From contig NC_053139.1 of assembly GCF_016808335.1 (NCBI RefSeq), forward strand, positions 39,552,464-39,616,463: a DNA stretch of 64,000 nt, written 5' to 3'. Source of the DNA: Panicum virgatum (taxonomy: Eukaryota; Streptophyta; Magnoliopsida; Poales; Poaceae). Below, in pieces: positions 45,755 to 56,341 of this stretch (its first letter is position 1; the number at the start of each line of letters is the position of its first letter). The notes below the pieces were generated by a model. The model was not told the DNA's origin. It searched no databases and saw nothing but the letters and a program-made list of their open reading frames with translations. A program made the position numbers and the translations under genes.

Positions 45755-46631
45755 GCACGGGATGCCTGCGGGATGCGCGAAAACAGAGCAGGGAACAGCG
45801 CTGCCAATTTGGGGAAGAAAGGGGAACAGCCCCCCCCCTGACAAGCGGGCTCGAGATGGCAGGGATAGGAGGGGCGTCGCGTGCGGTGCTGGTGCGTCCG
45901 CGGGAGCGAGCTGGGCCACGCACGCGGTACGGGGGTGGAACGGGCCAGGCCGAAGCGTGCGGGGCAGCAGGCGGTGTGTGCGTCGGGCCGGTGCGGGTCG
46001 TGTGCGAGCGAACGGGCCGGCGAGCGCGGATTGGCAGGCCGGGGTGACAGGCCGGGCTGGCTAGGCGTTAGCAGGCCGGGCTGCTAGCTGGTCCTTAGGT
46101 CAGGCTGAAAAGGAAAAGGCTACTTGGGTTGGAAAAGGAGAAAGGGGTCAGCTGGGCCGGCATGGTTGGGTCCTGCTGGGTTTGGGTTGAGCTGGGTCAG
46201 ACTGGGTTAGGGTCGGATAGGGTAGCAGGTTAGGGTTTGGACATGGGTTAGCTACTAGGGTTAGAGTTAGAGCTGGTTAGGATTTGGATTTAATTTGAGT
46301 GGCTCAACTCAAATTACATCCCACAGAAGTGTTAGCAATTGAAATTGAATTGAGGGGCACACCTCAATTTAATTTCCACTCGATTTCACACGATAAAATA
46401 AATCCAAATCGGATTCGAATTAAACAAGGTAGAGCCAAGTAAATCCAATTAACTCCAAATATTTTCACACTAACAAAATAATTCCTTAATTCAAATCAAA
46501 GTTTTAATTTACTAGGAATTTAGAGAGGTAGAATTCCTACTTAAATGAATTATTTACAGCACCAACACAAAAAATTTTGAAACTCGCATTTTTTGACTTT
46601 GTAACATTCCGAAAAAATTCGAAATGTTACA
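45755..46631. other. Right segment of the 5-kb LTR
   Basis: Non-coding. It ends in TTCGAAATGTTACA after GTAACATTCCGAA, so the LTR terminus is itself an imperfect 32-bp hairpin. Confidence 0.7.
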
Positions 46632-46636
46632 ATATG

Positions 46637-47823
46637 TCATGAAGATCGAACAGTCTAAACTAACCTAAAGAGGCCATGTTTAAATCTAGCCCAAAAAGTC
46701 CATATTAAATATGTTCATTGAGAGGGTCTATAAATTCACACATTAATCTAAAAAAAAGAATATATACTGTTGGATTTAATGAACATCTGACAGTCAAAAT
46801 TAATCCAAAAAGTCTATATCAAATATAATTAATAAATATCTAATTTCAGAATAAAAAAAGGATATGACCGATCGAGATCGGCTGGATATTACTGAGGTGC
46901 TCTAACAACTAGGCTAGACTTTCTTTCACTTAATATTATTCAAAATATTGCACAAATCAAAGTTCAACATAGTTACAAGTTGTTGGCTTCAACATCACTA
47001 ACACATACATATAAATATATTTAGTGCCAACATATAAAAACTTTGTAAAAAGATAAACATGTATCCAAGTTGATCCCATCTTGTGAATCATCGAACTTAA
47101 ATATTATGTGCTACAATATGTGTCCATATTCAAAGTTACCTAATATTATTGAATCATTATATTTAGATTTTGCAAGTTAAAACATTATAAATATATAAAT
47201 GTGATATATAATAAAGCAATTTAAAATCCGATGATTTAATACAAACCAATAGGAAGCTGCAAGTAGTATTCAACGAGAGCGAACTAGAGGTATAGTAAAT
47301 AAAATACCAAATAGACTATTCTGTTAAGATAAAATTTAAAAAAAAATAAATAAAAAACTAGCTACCCGCGCTATTAGCACGGGCCACCATGAAAAAAATG
47401 TGGTTTCACCATTAAAGTCAAAACTAAAGGAATTTTAGGAGGAGATGAGGTCCAACCAAATAAATTGTTAGTGTGCGATCTAGGAAGCATGTTAGCAACT
47501 AAAAAACCATTGGCATGGCCATGGAGAAGTATAATTTAATAGGATTGTTTAAAAAAACTATGAGTAGAAAAAAGTGAATACAAGTGAGACTTTGAGAGAG
47601 TGATGACGACCATAGAGGATGGTGAACATAAAGAAGGAGATTCTACCTTGCCGGCTATAATAATAAATTTGTTGAGCCCGTAAACAGCATGTAATAGAGA
47701 AAATATACCGTGACCATAAAACAAAATAAATGCATATATATGCATAAATTTTAAGGAATTGTAGATGGAAGAATAAAAATAAAAACTAGCCACCCGTGCT
47801 ATTTGCACGGGCCACCTTGCTAG
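46637..47823. other. Right part of the Helitron-like block
   Basis: AT-rich and non-coding. It contains ACATTAATCTAAAAAAAAG and TAATCCAAAAAGTC-like blocks also present near 18140-18450, and two terminal hairpins (47365-47383 and 47793-47811). Confidence 0.55.
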
Positions 47824-49502
47824 TTTTACTCAAAGCGAGGACGAAACTATAATCAGGGTGTTATGTGTAGGCTGGGTAGTGCGGTTTTAAAGAACGGGGT
47901 GTGACAATGCGTTGGAATGTCAACAAATAGACTTTTTAGAGATTCTTTTTTAAAAGAAGAAATAATGTACATATATAGACACTCACAAATACGTACGCAC
48001 TCTCGTTCCTATGAATATACATAAACAATTCTACTCCTACGAGTTTCGACGAATTTCATGTTTGCCAAGTCGTGATGTACCTGTCAACTCGACCCGACTC
48101 AATTTATTTTCCAAACTAACTCGCACGATCTCCATCTTTTCTCTCACTCTGTAGGTAGTCGTGTAGCACCACCGAAGCACAAAGCCTTCAACGAACTCGC
48201 CGGCTGCCGCAGCCTTCAACGAAGTCGCTGCGGCACAGGATCCGCTTCATTGTGATGCGTGTCCACCGAGGGCGGTGGCGCGCGGGGCGACGCCTCACTG
48301 CAGCGACTGCATTGGACCGGGAGGGATAGGGGAGAGGAGCTGATGCCAGATTGGAGGGGAGGGAGATGAGAGCAGAGCGTGATGAGGACACCACGAGTAC
48401 GTCTACACTAGCAGCACCTTCTCCAGCGCCTCCAAATGCACCTCCACCCCAGGCGCCACCTTCTGGGCTAATCACTTGGGCCTGTGCAAGAGAAATGAAC
48501 TTCGTCATGCTACTGAAGAATGAAGTCACAGAAGAATAGAAGCTGGCCCAACAGAGACCCTTGTGTGGGTGCCTAGGGCTGCGCCCTCCCCCTTTTCCTG
48601 GACGCCAGGGGCGGCGCCCCCATCTCCTGGCCGCACCTCCCCTAGGGGCTGCACCCCCTCTCCCTCTATTTAGAGAGAGGTTTCCTTTCATTTCAGACTT
48701 GAGTTTTGTTTTACATCTAGCTTTAGCTACTCTTGAATACGCGCAAATCAGCGCTGTCCTCGTGTATTCAGAACTCCACCTTCGAGTGATAATCAGATTG
48801 CTCGCATCTTTTTCTTGTTCGTTCTTCGATTGCGGACAGGAAACGATCTTCGTGATCAGGCTGATCTTGCATCAACAAGGTCGGTAACCACAGGGAGTTG
48901 GTTCAGCGATTGCATTGGCGCTTCGGGCTCGCTCGTCGTAGTCGGATCGTGAGGGTCATCTTCCGCCAAGTCGAATTTATCCCCACTCACCGAAAGATCG
49001 GGCACTCCGCCTCTATCAGAGCGGCCGTCGGATGGAAATAGGGGAGGAGCCAGCGGGGGCCATGCTAGGTGTGTGTTCTGGTCTGTGGCGGCCATGCGGG
49101 ATGACGGATATGGTTGATGGTTCGCTTTGGTTTGCTGCTGCCTGCTGGGTTTGGGTGCCGTGTGGTTTGTTGCCTGGCCTCATGTCACTCAGCTTCACGA
49201 AAACCAACTTTGCTTGGCTGCAAAACGTTAATTGTTTATTTGTTTTCTGCTGCAAGAAGAGCGTGACAGGAAAGTGCTATACAATTTGCACAGAAGTTTT
49301 GTTCTCAAACAAGCTGAAAACTTCAAAAATTTCTCAGATTTATAAGTAAATTCAGCCTCAAATTTTGTAAGCAAAAGATCATGGCTGAGAAGATTCCTAC
49401 CTTAGATTAATTATCTGGATAATATTGTCATGATATTTATTTTAACATGCATGTCATTTTGTTATTGATAGCACTGATGACTATCACAAGCTGTATTTTT
49501 TG
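47824..49502. other. Intergenic region with an LTR-like fragment
   Basis: No gene is supported. About 48540-48990 has the style of a gypsy LTR 3' part: a GC-rich GGCGCC segment, a CTATTTAGAGAGAGG TATA-like site, then CATCAACAAGGTCGGTAACC. No partner LTR or TSD was found. The rest is unremarkable. Confidence 0.35.
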
Positions 49503-49505
49503 CAG

Positions 49506-50148
49506 ATGCCTTGCTCGAAACGACCCGAGGACCACACTCAATTGAAGAAACTAGGCAGCACCACCTACACAAGTAATATTGATTACTCATTGTCTATAAA
49601 TGTTTATACCATCTGATACTATACGTAACTAAATGCATAACATGTTTCTTTAGACGGTGACAACATTAGCATTGCTAATGTTCCCACAACATCTAATGAT
49701 CAGCAGCTACTCATGGATCCTAAAGAACGTAAGAGACAGCAAGAAAAAAATCGGTATGCACAACTATCTGGCCAGCAAAAGGATGAATTACTAAAAAAAA
49801 CATCGTGAAGCTCGTCAACAAAAGAAAGTTCTAGCTGATGAACTTGTTGATGTAGAACACTATAAACACATGGGGTTAGGGCAATTTGTGCAAGATAAAA
49901 TACAACGCACATCCGAGCAAATTGAAGCAAGGCGTGCAAATGCTAGGGTGCGTTATGCAAATTTAAAACCAGAGCAAAGGCAGATGATACGTGATCATCA
50001 GAGGTTGCTATATGCAAACATGACATTTGAGCAGAAGTATACAAAGAAAATCCGTGAAAAAGCATGTCTTGAGATACGACGTAACACTCTGAGTAAGAAT
50101 TCCATCGCCATGGAGAATCCTTTGTACAACTCATCAGATTCAGATTGA
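49506..50148 (+). pseudogene. Broken two-exon gene fragment, Gln/Arg-rich repeats (mobile-element type)
   Basis: Exon 1 starts MPCSKRPEDHTQLKKLGST (49506 to about 49571), and exon 2 starts at about 49654 after an intron of about 85 nt. The product has KERKRQQEKNRYAQLSGQQ, RARVRYANLKPEQRQ-like and YANMTFEQKY repeats and ends MENPLYNSSDSD. One extra A in the A8 run at 49794-49801 shifts the frame between QKDELLKK and HREARQQKK. Similar basic repeat segments precede Helitron helicases and other plant element proteins, but no helicase or nuclease follows. Function unknown. Confidence 0.5.
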
Positions 50149-50509
50149 AAGGATTTATTTCTAGATAATATTTTTGGTCTCAATGTTCATAAGCGTGAGA
50201 GTGTGATGTGAAATAGAGAATATTTGTTTCATCTAACTATGTCTATACAAGTATGATTCTATGGTTTGATCTTACGATCCAATATTGCTCAAAGCCGAAT
50301 GCTACTGCTAAGAATTCTGATCGTGAACTATTTTAACCGTTGTGTTTAGCTAAAACTAATAAGCTTGCTGTTTTGCCCACCAATTTCAAATCCATTTTAA
50401 AAATAATTGAGGTGAACCATAAATCAAGTATTCATCTGAATTTTATCCATGTTTGTTGGGCAAGAGGTATATAAGAATTATATTTCTTCCGTTGCAACGC
50501 ACGTGCATA

Positions 50510-50719
50510 TCTCTACTCTCTACTATCTCTAAAGCAAACAATGATTACACGATCCGTCAACGGAATTCTAATCAGAATTCTAATCGGAACCCGAACAAAT
50601 CAATCCTCATGCAGTCACGGCGCGGGTTGTACATGGACTTTTCATAAAAAAATTATTAGTCTCATGTAGATATGTGTAAAATTTATATTATCCGTAGCAA
50701 CACACAGGCACTATGCTAG
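50510..50719. mobile_element. Possible 210-bp Helitron-like element
   Basis: It starts TCTCTACTCTCTACTATCTC and ends AGGCACTATGCTAG followed by T, as in grass Helitrons that finish ...GCACGGGCA...CTAG. It abuts another such tail (CCGTTGCAACGCACGTGCAT, 50488-50507). The terminal hairpin is weak, so the call is tentative. Confidence 0.4.
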
Positions 50720-51943
50720 TTATTATAAAAACCCAATTGTCCAACCTAATTAATTCATATCTTTATTTTCCGTGGTCCAATTATTATGGCGGGCCAATTA
50801 TTATATGCTTGAGCTGAAGTAAAAGTTTCATATTTGTGGTATCATATATGCCTGAGTTATAGATTTAGGAAGGTAAAAAAAGACTTTTTCCTTCCAAAAT
50901 TAAATCAAATATGTGGCAGGCCCATATGTAGAAATTCAAGGCCCACTGTCCCTTCGCATGACTGGAGGGGGCTTTCGTTTCGGCAGACGGCACCTCGACT
51001 AGGAATGGCAATGATACCTGAAACCCGATACTTGATGGATTGTTATCTATTAAGGTATGGCGTGTATTCATTTTATACTATATAGATTTATAGGCACAGA
51101 CTTGTGTAATCCCAACCCGTTAAGTGCTTATCTCCTTTACAGAGGTATCAGTACTCGTGTAACGAAAAAGATATCAATACTTCTTTGTCAAAGCTGGAAG
51201 TTTCTACCATGGTCCATGCTGGTAAGGATAGAAGCAGATCGAATTCGCATGGAATTGGATTCGGATTGCATCTTTTATCACATTTTAAATCGAATACGAA
51301 TACAGTTCGGATATTCTCAAATACCAATGCAAAACAGATACTTCAGATTCGAAATGGGATATTACTCGATATATAATATAGTGTTTAGCTATTTTTTATT
51401 GGTAGTTTTAAAATACAAAATTCTACATGTACAAACTAAAGTATAACAACTTAATAAAGATACCTAGTGAAAAATAGCTTATTTATCAACAAATACTTTA
51501 ATAAATATATATATATAAATAAAATTAGAAAGAAAATTATATTTCAAAAATATATAATCATTGTTATTAATATATAAATACAAAATTCTTAAAGTAATTT
51601 CAACAATAAATATATAAGGCAAGAATATTTAAAAGTAAATTTAATTTTCTTATATCTTTATTATAGAAATTAATAACATTGGTTATGGGAAATGAATATA
51701 ATTTTTTAAATAGTTTCAAAGAAAATGGATATGGATAATATCGATATTGTCGAATACGGATGTGAAATCGGATAGAGAAAATTAATAAAAGAAATAAGAT
51801 CCTAATATAGCCGCTTTACTATCATAAATATTCGAATATGAATACGGGTATCCATATTGATATTTAAACAAATATGGGTATAAGATATTTCGGATATTCA
51901 TATTCACATTTTTATCCCTACATGCTGGATGATGCCTGGCAAC
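50720..51943. other. AT-rich intergenic region
   Basis: No gene is seen. About 51000-51930 has GGATAT/GAATACGAAT-rich sequence on both sides, possibly a decayed inverted-repeat transposon, but ends could not be fixed. Confidence 0.4.
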
Positions 51944-52120
51944 CAGCGGCGGAGGCAGCGGTGGGGCGGGAGGGGCTCAAGCCCCCCTGCCGCTGTAATC
52001 TCCATGAAGCTCCCCTAAGCCCCTCCTACAAATTTGAGAAGGAAGAAGAAGGAGGGGAGGGGCTAGAGGAGAAAGAAGTGGAAGCAGCCCCTCCTGCCGT
52101 GATTCCTGGCTCCGCCACTG
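51944..52120. mobile_element. hAT-like MITE, 177 bp
   Basis: Inverted ends are CAGCGGCGGAGGCAG and CAGTGGCGGAGCCAG (right end read inward). An 8-bp target duplication with one mismatch flanks it, CTGGCAAC (51936-51943) and CTAGCAAC (52121-52128). Both are typical of hAT elements. Confidence 0.8.
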
Positions 52121-52123
52121 CTA

Positions 52124-52212
52124 GCAACCATCTTTTTTTGAGTAATGGGTAGCTTCATTCATCAAAGATTGTGATTACATTCCTGCTCAAGCAGGTCTCG
52201 TACGCAACCATC
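52124..52212 (-). mobile_element. Retroposed LINE-type 3' tail with 9-bp TSD
   Basis: GCAACCATC (52124-52132 and 52204-52212) flanks a 71-bp insert. On the minus strand the insert reads CTGCTTGAGCAGGAATGTAA... and ends in a short A tail, a heavily 5'-truncated non-LTR insertion. It lies directly next to the hAT-like MITE and shares part of its TSD. Confidence 0.65.
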
Positions 52213-52303
52213 GGGGGAGCCCCATGGTCCATGCTACACAGCGTGACGAAATCATTGGAGATAAGGCCATGACGAGGAGGTGATTGTTGTCACTTGTCAG
52301 GGA

Positions 52304-52347
52304 GAGAAGATGCATTCTTTTTTTTTTTTTTGAGATTTGAGAAGATG
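52304..52347. repeat. Poly(T) micro-insertion with 9-bp target duplication
   Basis: GAGAAGATG at 52304-52312 and 52339-52347 flanks CATTC, a run of 14 T and GAGATTT. It has the same poly(T)-GAGA core as the inserts at 2771 and 54820. Confidence 0.55.
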
Positions 52348-52641
52348 GGTTGATCGGGCCGTTGCATGGGCCTACCTTGGGCTGAGCATGGGAGGCGGCG
52401 GCGTCAGAGTTTTGTTTCGACGCCAACGGCCACACGGCGTCCATGCCGCGCGCACGAGTGGCGACTGGCGGCGAGGCGTGTCTGGCTCTGCACTGGAACC
52501 ACGCTCCACTTGTCAGGGGCCACTGGGCCACGTGCGGCGGCACGCACGGCAGCCGCACCCACCGGCGCGCTGTCATATAGCTGGAGGCGGCGCGCGCGTA
52601 CGCCGGCGAGGAGGAGATAGCAGATAGAGATCGAGGAGGCC

Positions 52642-54407
52642 ATGGACGGCGGCGGCGCGGGGAAGATGACGACGAAGACGGTGTGCGTGACGGGCGCCGG
52701 CGGCTTCATCGCGTCGTGGCTCGTGCAGCTCCTGCTCTTCAGGGGCGACTACCTCGTGCATGGCACTGTTCGCGACCCGAGTAAGCTCCTGATCTGATCT
52801 GTGATCTGAGACTACTCCACTACCGCGTTCAGAAAATCACTTCCGGCCGTCAACCTTTCCCCTTCTACAAGTTACCACAATAGCTGCTATGTGTGAACGG
52901 GGCTGTGGTCAGCTGCGTAACTATTGACTTTTTAGCTCCACATCACCATAAAGACGGTACCTTCTCCACCCGCGATTAGGACTGGCACGAATCTCTTCGC
53001 ATCTATATGAATCGTCGATGACGGTGGGTACGTCCACCATAGGACACCAGAACATTTGGGTCCCCCTCACGATCGATTCAGAGCGTCGATCCGCTGCAGT
53101 AAATCCGGCCAAAACAATTAGCGATGTCGTCTGCCGCAGGTGATCCCAAGAACGCGCACCTGATGGCGCTGGGCGGCGCCGGGGAGCGGCTGCGGCTGTT
53201 CAAGGCCGACCTGCTGGACTACGGCAGCGTGGCGGCCGCCGTCGCCGGCTGCGAGGGCGTCTTCCACGTCGCCAGCCCCTTCCCGGCCGTCAACCCGCCG
53301 AATCCCGATGTATGCCGGAGCTTGTAATTCATCAAATACGATCACAGATTCGCCGGCCTCTGATCCATGCGCGTGCAGGCGGAGATCCTGGCGCCGGCGG
53401 TGACCGGCACGCGGAACGTGCTCAGGGCCAGCCACGCGGCCGGCGCCCGCCGCGTCGTGGTGGTGTCGTCGGTCGGCGCGGTGATCGTGAACCCCAGGAT
53501 CCCCGATGGCGCCGTCGTCGACGAAGACTGCTGGTCCGACGAGGACTACTGCAGAGCCACCGAGGTGCGGCGGTAGTCAGAACCTTAATTGACATCCGAT
53601 CCAAAAATCTTTTGCGGCTGCAAAAAATCGCTAGCTGCTCAACTGCACGAACGTCTCAATCAGTCAATCTTGACTCGCTTCTGACTCCGGGTCCGGGAGC
53701 TGAGCTCGTCACCGTTTCTGTCAGAACTGGTACTGCCTCTCCGAGACGCTGGCCGAATGCGAGGCTCTGGCATACGGCGAGAAGGCCGGGACGACGACGA
53801 CGACGACGACGGACGTGGTCACCGTGTGCCCTCCCTGGGTGCTGGGGCCGCTGCTGCAGCCCACGGTGAACACCACCAGCATGCGCCTCGTCAGTTACCT
53901 GACAGGTTGCTCGATCCACTAGCTACCATGCCTGATCAAGATTCAGAGCTGATGAGTATGTACGTGTGCAGGCGAAAACACCGACGAGAAGATGAGGAAC
54001 ATGGTGGACGTGCGCGACGTCGCGGCGGCGCTCGTCCTGGCGCTCGAGACCCCGGGGGCGGCGTCCGGCCGGCGGCTCATCTGCAGCGCGCACGCGATGA
54101 AGGTGTCCGAAATGGTCGGCCTCGTCCGGAGCCTGCACCCGGACCTGAAGCAGCTGCTGGACTACCCCAGGGAGTGAGAACCTGGACTAGCTATCTCTCA
54201 CCAGACACCATGAATTGCAGATCAAGTTGTAAGAACACTTGATCAGTCGCTCACTAGCTTGGATGGCATCGCAGGTTTGTTCAGGTGGAAGACGAGAAGG
54301 GGGTCAGCTCCAAGCGGCTGCAGGCGCTGGGGTGGAAGTTCAGGACGGCGGAGGAGACTCTCAGGGACACCATTGACTCGTACAAGGCTGCTGGAATCCT
54401 GAGTTGA
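52642..54407 (+). CDS. CCR-like SDR gene E, six exons, 336 aa, catalytic Lys replaced by Glu
   Basis: Exons are 52642-52780, 53140-53309, 53379-53564, 53725-53905, 53972-54173 and 54275-54407 (1011 nt), all with canonical introns. It begins [22 protein letters not shown]. The Rossmann motif, HGTVRDP, KNAHL and [10 protein letters not shown] (Ser) are present. The usual WYxxSK motif reads [11 protein letters not shown], with a GAG codon where Lys is needed for catalysis. Exon 4 is 18 nt longer than in the paralogs because of an ACG run coding six Thr after GEKAG, and exon 5 is 12 nt longer. Thus a full-length, splice-competent gene probably encodes an enzyme with lost or changed activity. It is the most diverged cluster member and is separated from gene D by the nested transposons. 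Confidence 0.9.
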
Positions 54408-54809
54408 TGCCTGACGGATGAGTCATGGAGATTGGACTCTCAAGGTGTAACAAACGAAATGAAAGGAAAAAAAACGCGGCCGGAGGAGTGAACGGACCCC
54501 ACCGTTTTTTACTAAGAGGAAGTAACATGGCTTTTCCCGGCCGCGAAAAAATCCCCGAACCTTGGCCCATACCCGTGAAGGCCACCTCAGCTCCTCTAAC
54601 CAACTAGACTAGAGGAGCTTTGGTGAAATGAAAGGGAAAGTGGTGATGATGCAATAATACAGCCGCTCGAATTGGAAGTGCCTTTTTTTTAGGAAAAAAA
54701 TGTAACCCATTTATGGCACCACTGATTCACGTACGGTTAACGATACAGAGCAAATGACGGGACAATTAAACACAAGAAAACGCAAAATCTCGCATGCATA
54801 AATCAGCAT

Positions 54810-54845
54810 TATGCAATGATTTTTTTTTGAGAGAATATGCAATGA
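54810..54845. repeat. Poly(T)-GAGA micro-insertion with 10-bp target duplication
   Basis: TATGCAATGA (54810-54819 and 54836-54845) flanks a 16-bp insert of nine T plus GAGAGAA. Confidence 0.65.
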
Positions 54846-55150
54846 AAATATGACAATCTTGAATAAACGCTTGATGATACAACAAAGAAGAAACTTGATT
54901 ACTACTAGTATCCCCGTGACGAGGAAGAGAAAGCATTCACTGTGCGTTGGCTGATATTGGAGATTCCCTTCTCTTTTTTTTTTTTTTTTGAAAAAAGGAT
55001 GCTGGAGAGTGGAGATTCAACGGAGAGGGTCAGGAAGAGCAAGACAAGGTGAGTGGCGGACCGGGCGGTCCACTTCCTTCGCCTGGTCCATGTGCTGGCG
55101 GGCTGATGGTCTGGGCCGTTTTCGCATTCCGCTTGCCGGAAGTCTTTCAG

Positions 55151-55194
55151 CAGACTACCGAGCTATTTCTAAAAAAAAAAAACAGACTACCGAG
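55151..55194. repeat. Poly(A) micro-insertion with 12-bp target duplication
   Basis: CAGACTACCGAG (55151-55162 and 55183-55194) flanks a 20-bp insert, CTATTTCT plus twelve A. It is in the opposite orientation to the poly(T) inserts. Confidence 0.7.
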
Positions 55195-55249
55195 CCACAT
55201 GGGTTCTATTAATAAATTTTCACAAGAAAATGTAATTTCAAAGCATAAA

Positions 55250-55330
55250 GTCAAGATGGCCGAGTTTGTCCAAGGCGCCAGTTTCAGGTATTGGTCCGAA
55301 AGGGCATGGGTTCGAATCCCATTCTTGACA
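55250..55330 (+). tRNA. tRNA-Leu (anticodon CAG)
   Basis: An 81-nt class II tRNA without intron. Acceptor stem GTCAAGA pairs perfectly with TCTTGAC, with discriminator A. The anticodon stem-loop is CCAGT-TTCAGGT-ATTGG. The variable arm is TCCGAAAGGGC, and the T arm is ATGGG-TTCGAAT-CCCAT. Internal promoter boxes are TGGCCGAGTTTG and GGTTCGAATCC. A run of seven T (55339-55345) just downstream serves as the Pol III terminator. It reads CUG codons. Confidence 0.95.
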
Positions 55331-55884
55331 GTTAAACATTTTTTTCTCTACTTTGTCCATTTTTTTAAATACTACTACTTATGTCGATTTTTTTTGCGAG
55401 GAAAAAAGCTTTCCATTACGTTAACTGCTCAGCGATATCGCTGGGCACCAAGTCGCAGTCCTGATTCCACAAGCGCTCGTTGGGAACCGTCCCAGCGGCC
55501 AACAGGAAGAGGTGCGCGCGCGCGGATGCCTGCCGCGAAGACCGCTGGGCTGCATGTGCGTGTGACGACGTATATTTTTCCTTTCCTATATACATCATTA
55601 AATTATATGGATGGATTGCCTAGTATCATTTTTGCGAAAAGTTGTCACAAAAATTATATCTGTAGATTATGTATCTCATGACAGTTATGTTACAAAATTG
55701 CCGTATAACAAGTTGCTGCCAGGAGAATGAGTTGTGCTTATAAATTATGTGCCGTAGGTTATAGTTTAAAAAGTTCTAAGTTATCATTATATGCAGAAAA
55801 TATACGTATAAGTTATGTACACCATAAAAGTTATGCTAAGAAATTATCCTGTAGAAGTTATCAGCAACAAATTATGCGTTCGAA
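55331..55884. other. Spacer with repeat-like AT-rich sequence
   Basis: A T run plus GCGAGGAAAAAAGC (55387-55411) resembles a common grass retroelement tail in reverse. A short minus-strand frame ending SDIAEQLT at 55416 may belong to it. About 55680-55910 is AT-rich with repeated AAGTTAT. No gene is supported. Confidence 0.4.
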
Positions 55885-56341
55885 TTATGTACATAAATTA
55901 TAATATTCTGAGAATAGAAATTTGTGGGAATAAAAACTTTCTACAAATAGAAAGTTGGGGAAGGAAGCAGCCTGTCGGGAATCGACCGCCAGCAGGCCTG
56001 CTAGCGCTCGCCCACGAATTAGCATGACAGCCACCAAGTCTACAACACAACTAGGACATCCGTTCCATGCAAGGTCGGCTTCCTGAGTACACATACGTCC
56101 CAATGCGGCAAGAGCATGGGCCACTTTATTACAAGATCTATGCACGAAGGCCACGACACTAGAGATAAAATTTTCTCTGATGTAATTCTTCAACTCAAAA
56201 TTGTCACCACCAACCGAGGACAGCCTGTATGAGTCATCCTTCATAGCCTGCACCAGCTGCAGTGAATCCGTCTCCAGGACCAGGATCACCCTGCCGATAC
56301 CGCGCTCCGCAGCTGCTTTTGCACCCTCCTGGCAGGCATGT

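Larger units (their letters stand above)
19453..46631 (-). mobile_element. Approx. 5-kb solo LTR (or LARD-like remnant), hosting two later elements
   Basis: ATATG flanks both ends (19448-19452 and 46632-46636). On the minus strand it runs from TGTAACATTTCGAA at 46631 to GGTCTGTTTCA at 19453. Its own segments are 19453-21680, 31770-33666 and 45755-46631, about 5.0 kb. No second copy of either terminus was found inside, so it is read as a solo LTR of unusual length. It carries a GCTGACGTCAGC pair and GTTGAC/GTCAAC palindromes (about 21480-21560). A pyrimidine-rich stretch follows 31920. It has no coding domain, and family placement is uncertain. Confidence 0.7.
18087..47823. mobile_element. Helitron-like element(s), split by nested LTR elements
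   Basis: The right end is convincing: hairpin CCCGTGC...GCACGGG (47793-47811) followed by CCACCTTGCTAG and then T, the Helitron 3' signature (hairpin, CTRR, insertion before T). A second hairpin CCCGCGC...GCACGGG lies at 47365-47383. The proposed left end is TCTATCTATCTATT at 18087, preceded by A. A block with AGAAGCCACCACGTTCGCC occurs at about 18120 and again at 19386, suggesting two nested or concatenated 5' ends. The sequence on both sides of the 5-kb LTR (to 19452 and from 46632) is continuous in style. Without the LTR elements the Helitron DNA is about 2.5 kb and has no helicase gene. Confidence 0.5.
54408..55249. other. Intergenic region between gene E and the tRNA
   Basis: No gene is seen. 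It holds two poly(A/T) micro-insertions (54810-54845 and 55151-55194) and a T run at 54971-54989. Confidence 0.5.

Noticed and set aside
47362..47383. First hairpin as the true Helitron 3' end
   Set aside because: No CTRR follows it; the second hairpin at 47793-47811 has the complete signature.
55416..55598. Minus-strand frame ending SDIAEQLT as a gene
   Set aside because: Short and next to a retroelement-type T tail; could be a LINE remnant but no domain can be assigned.
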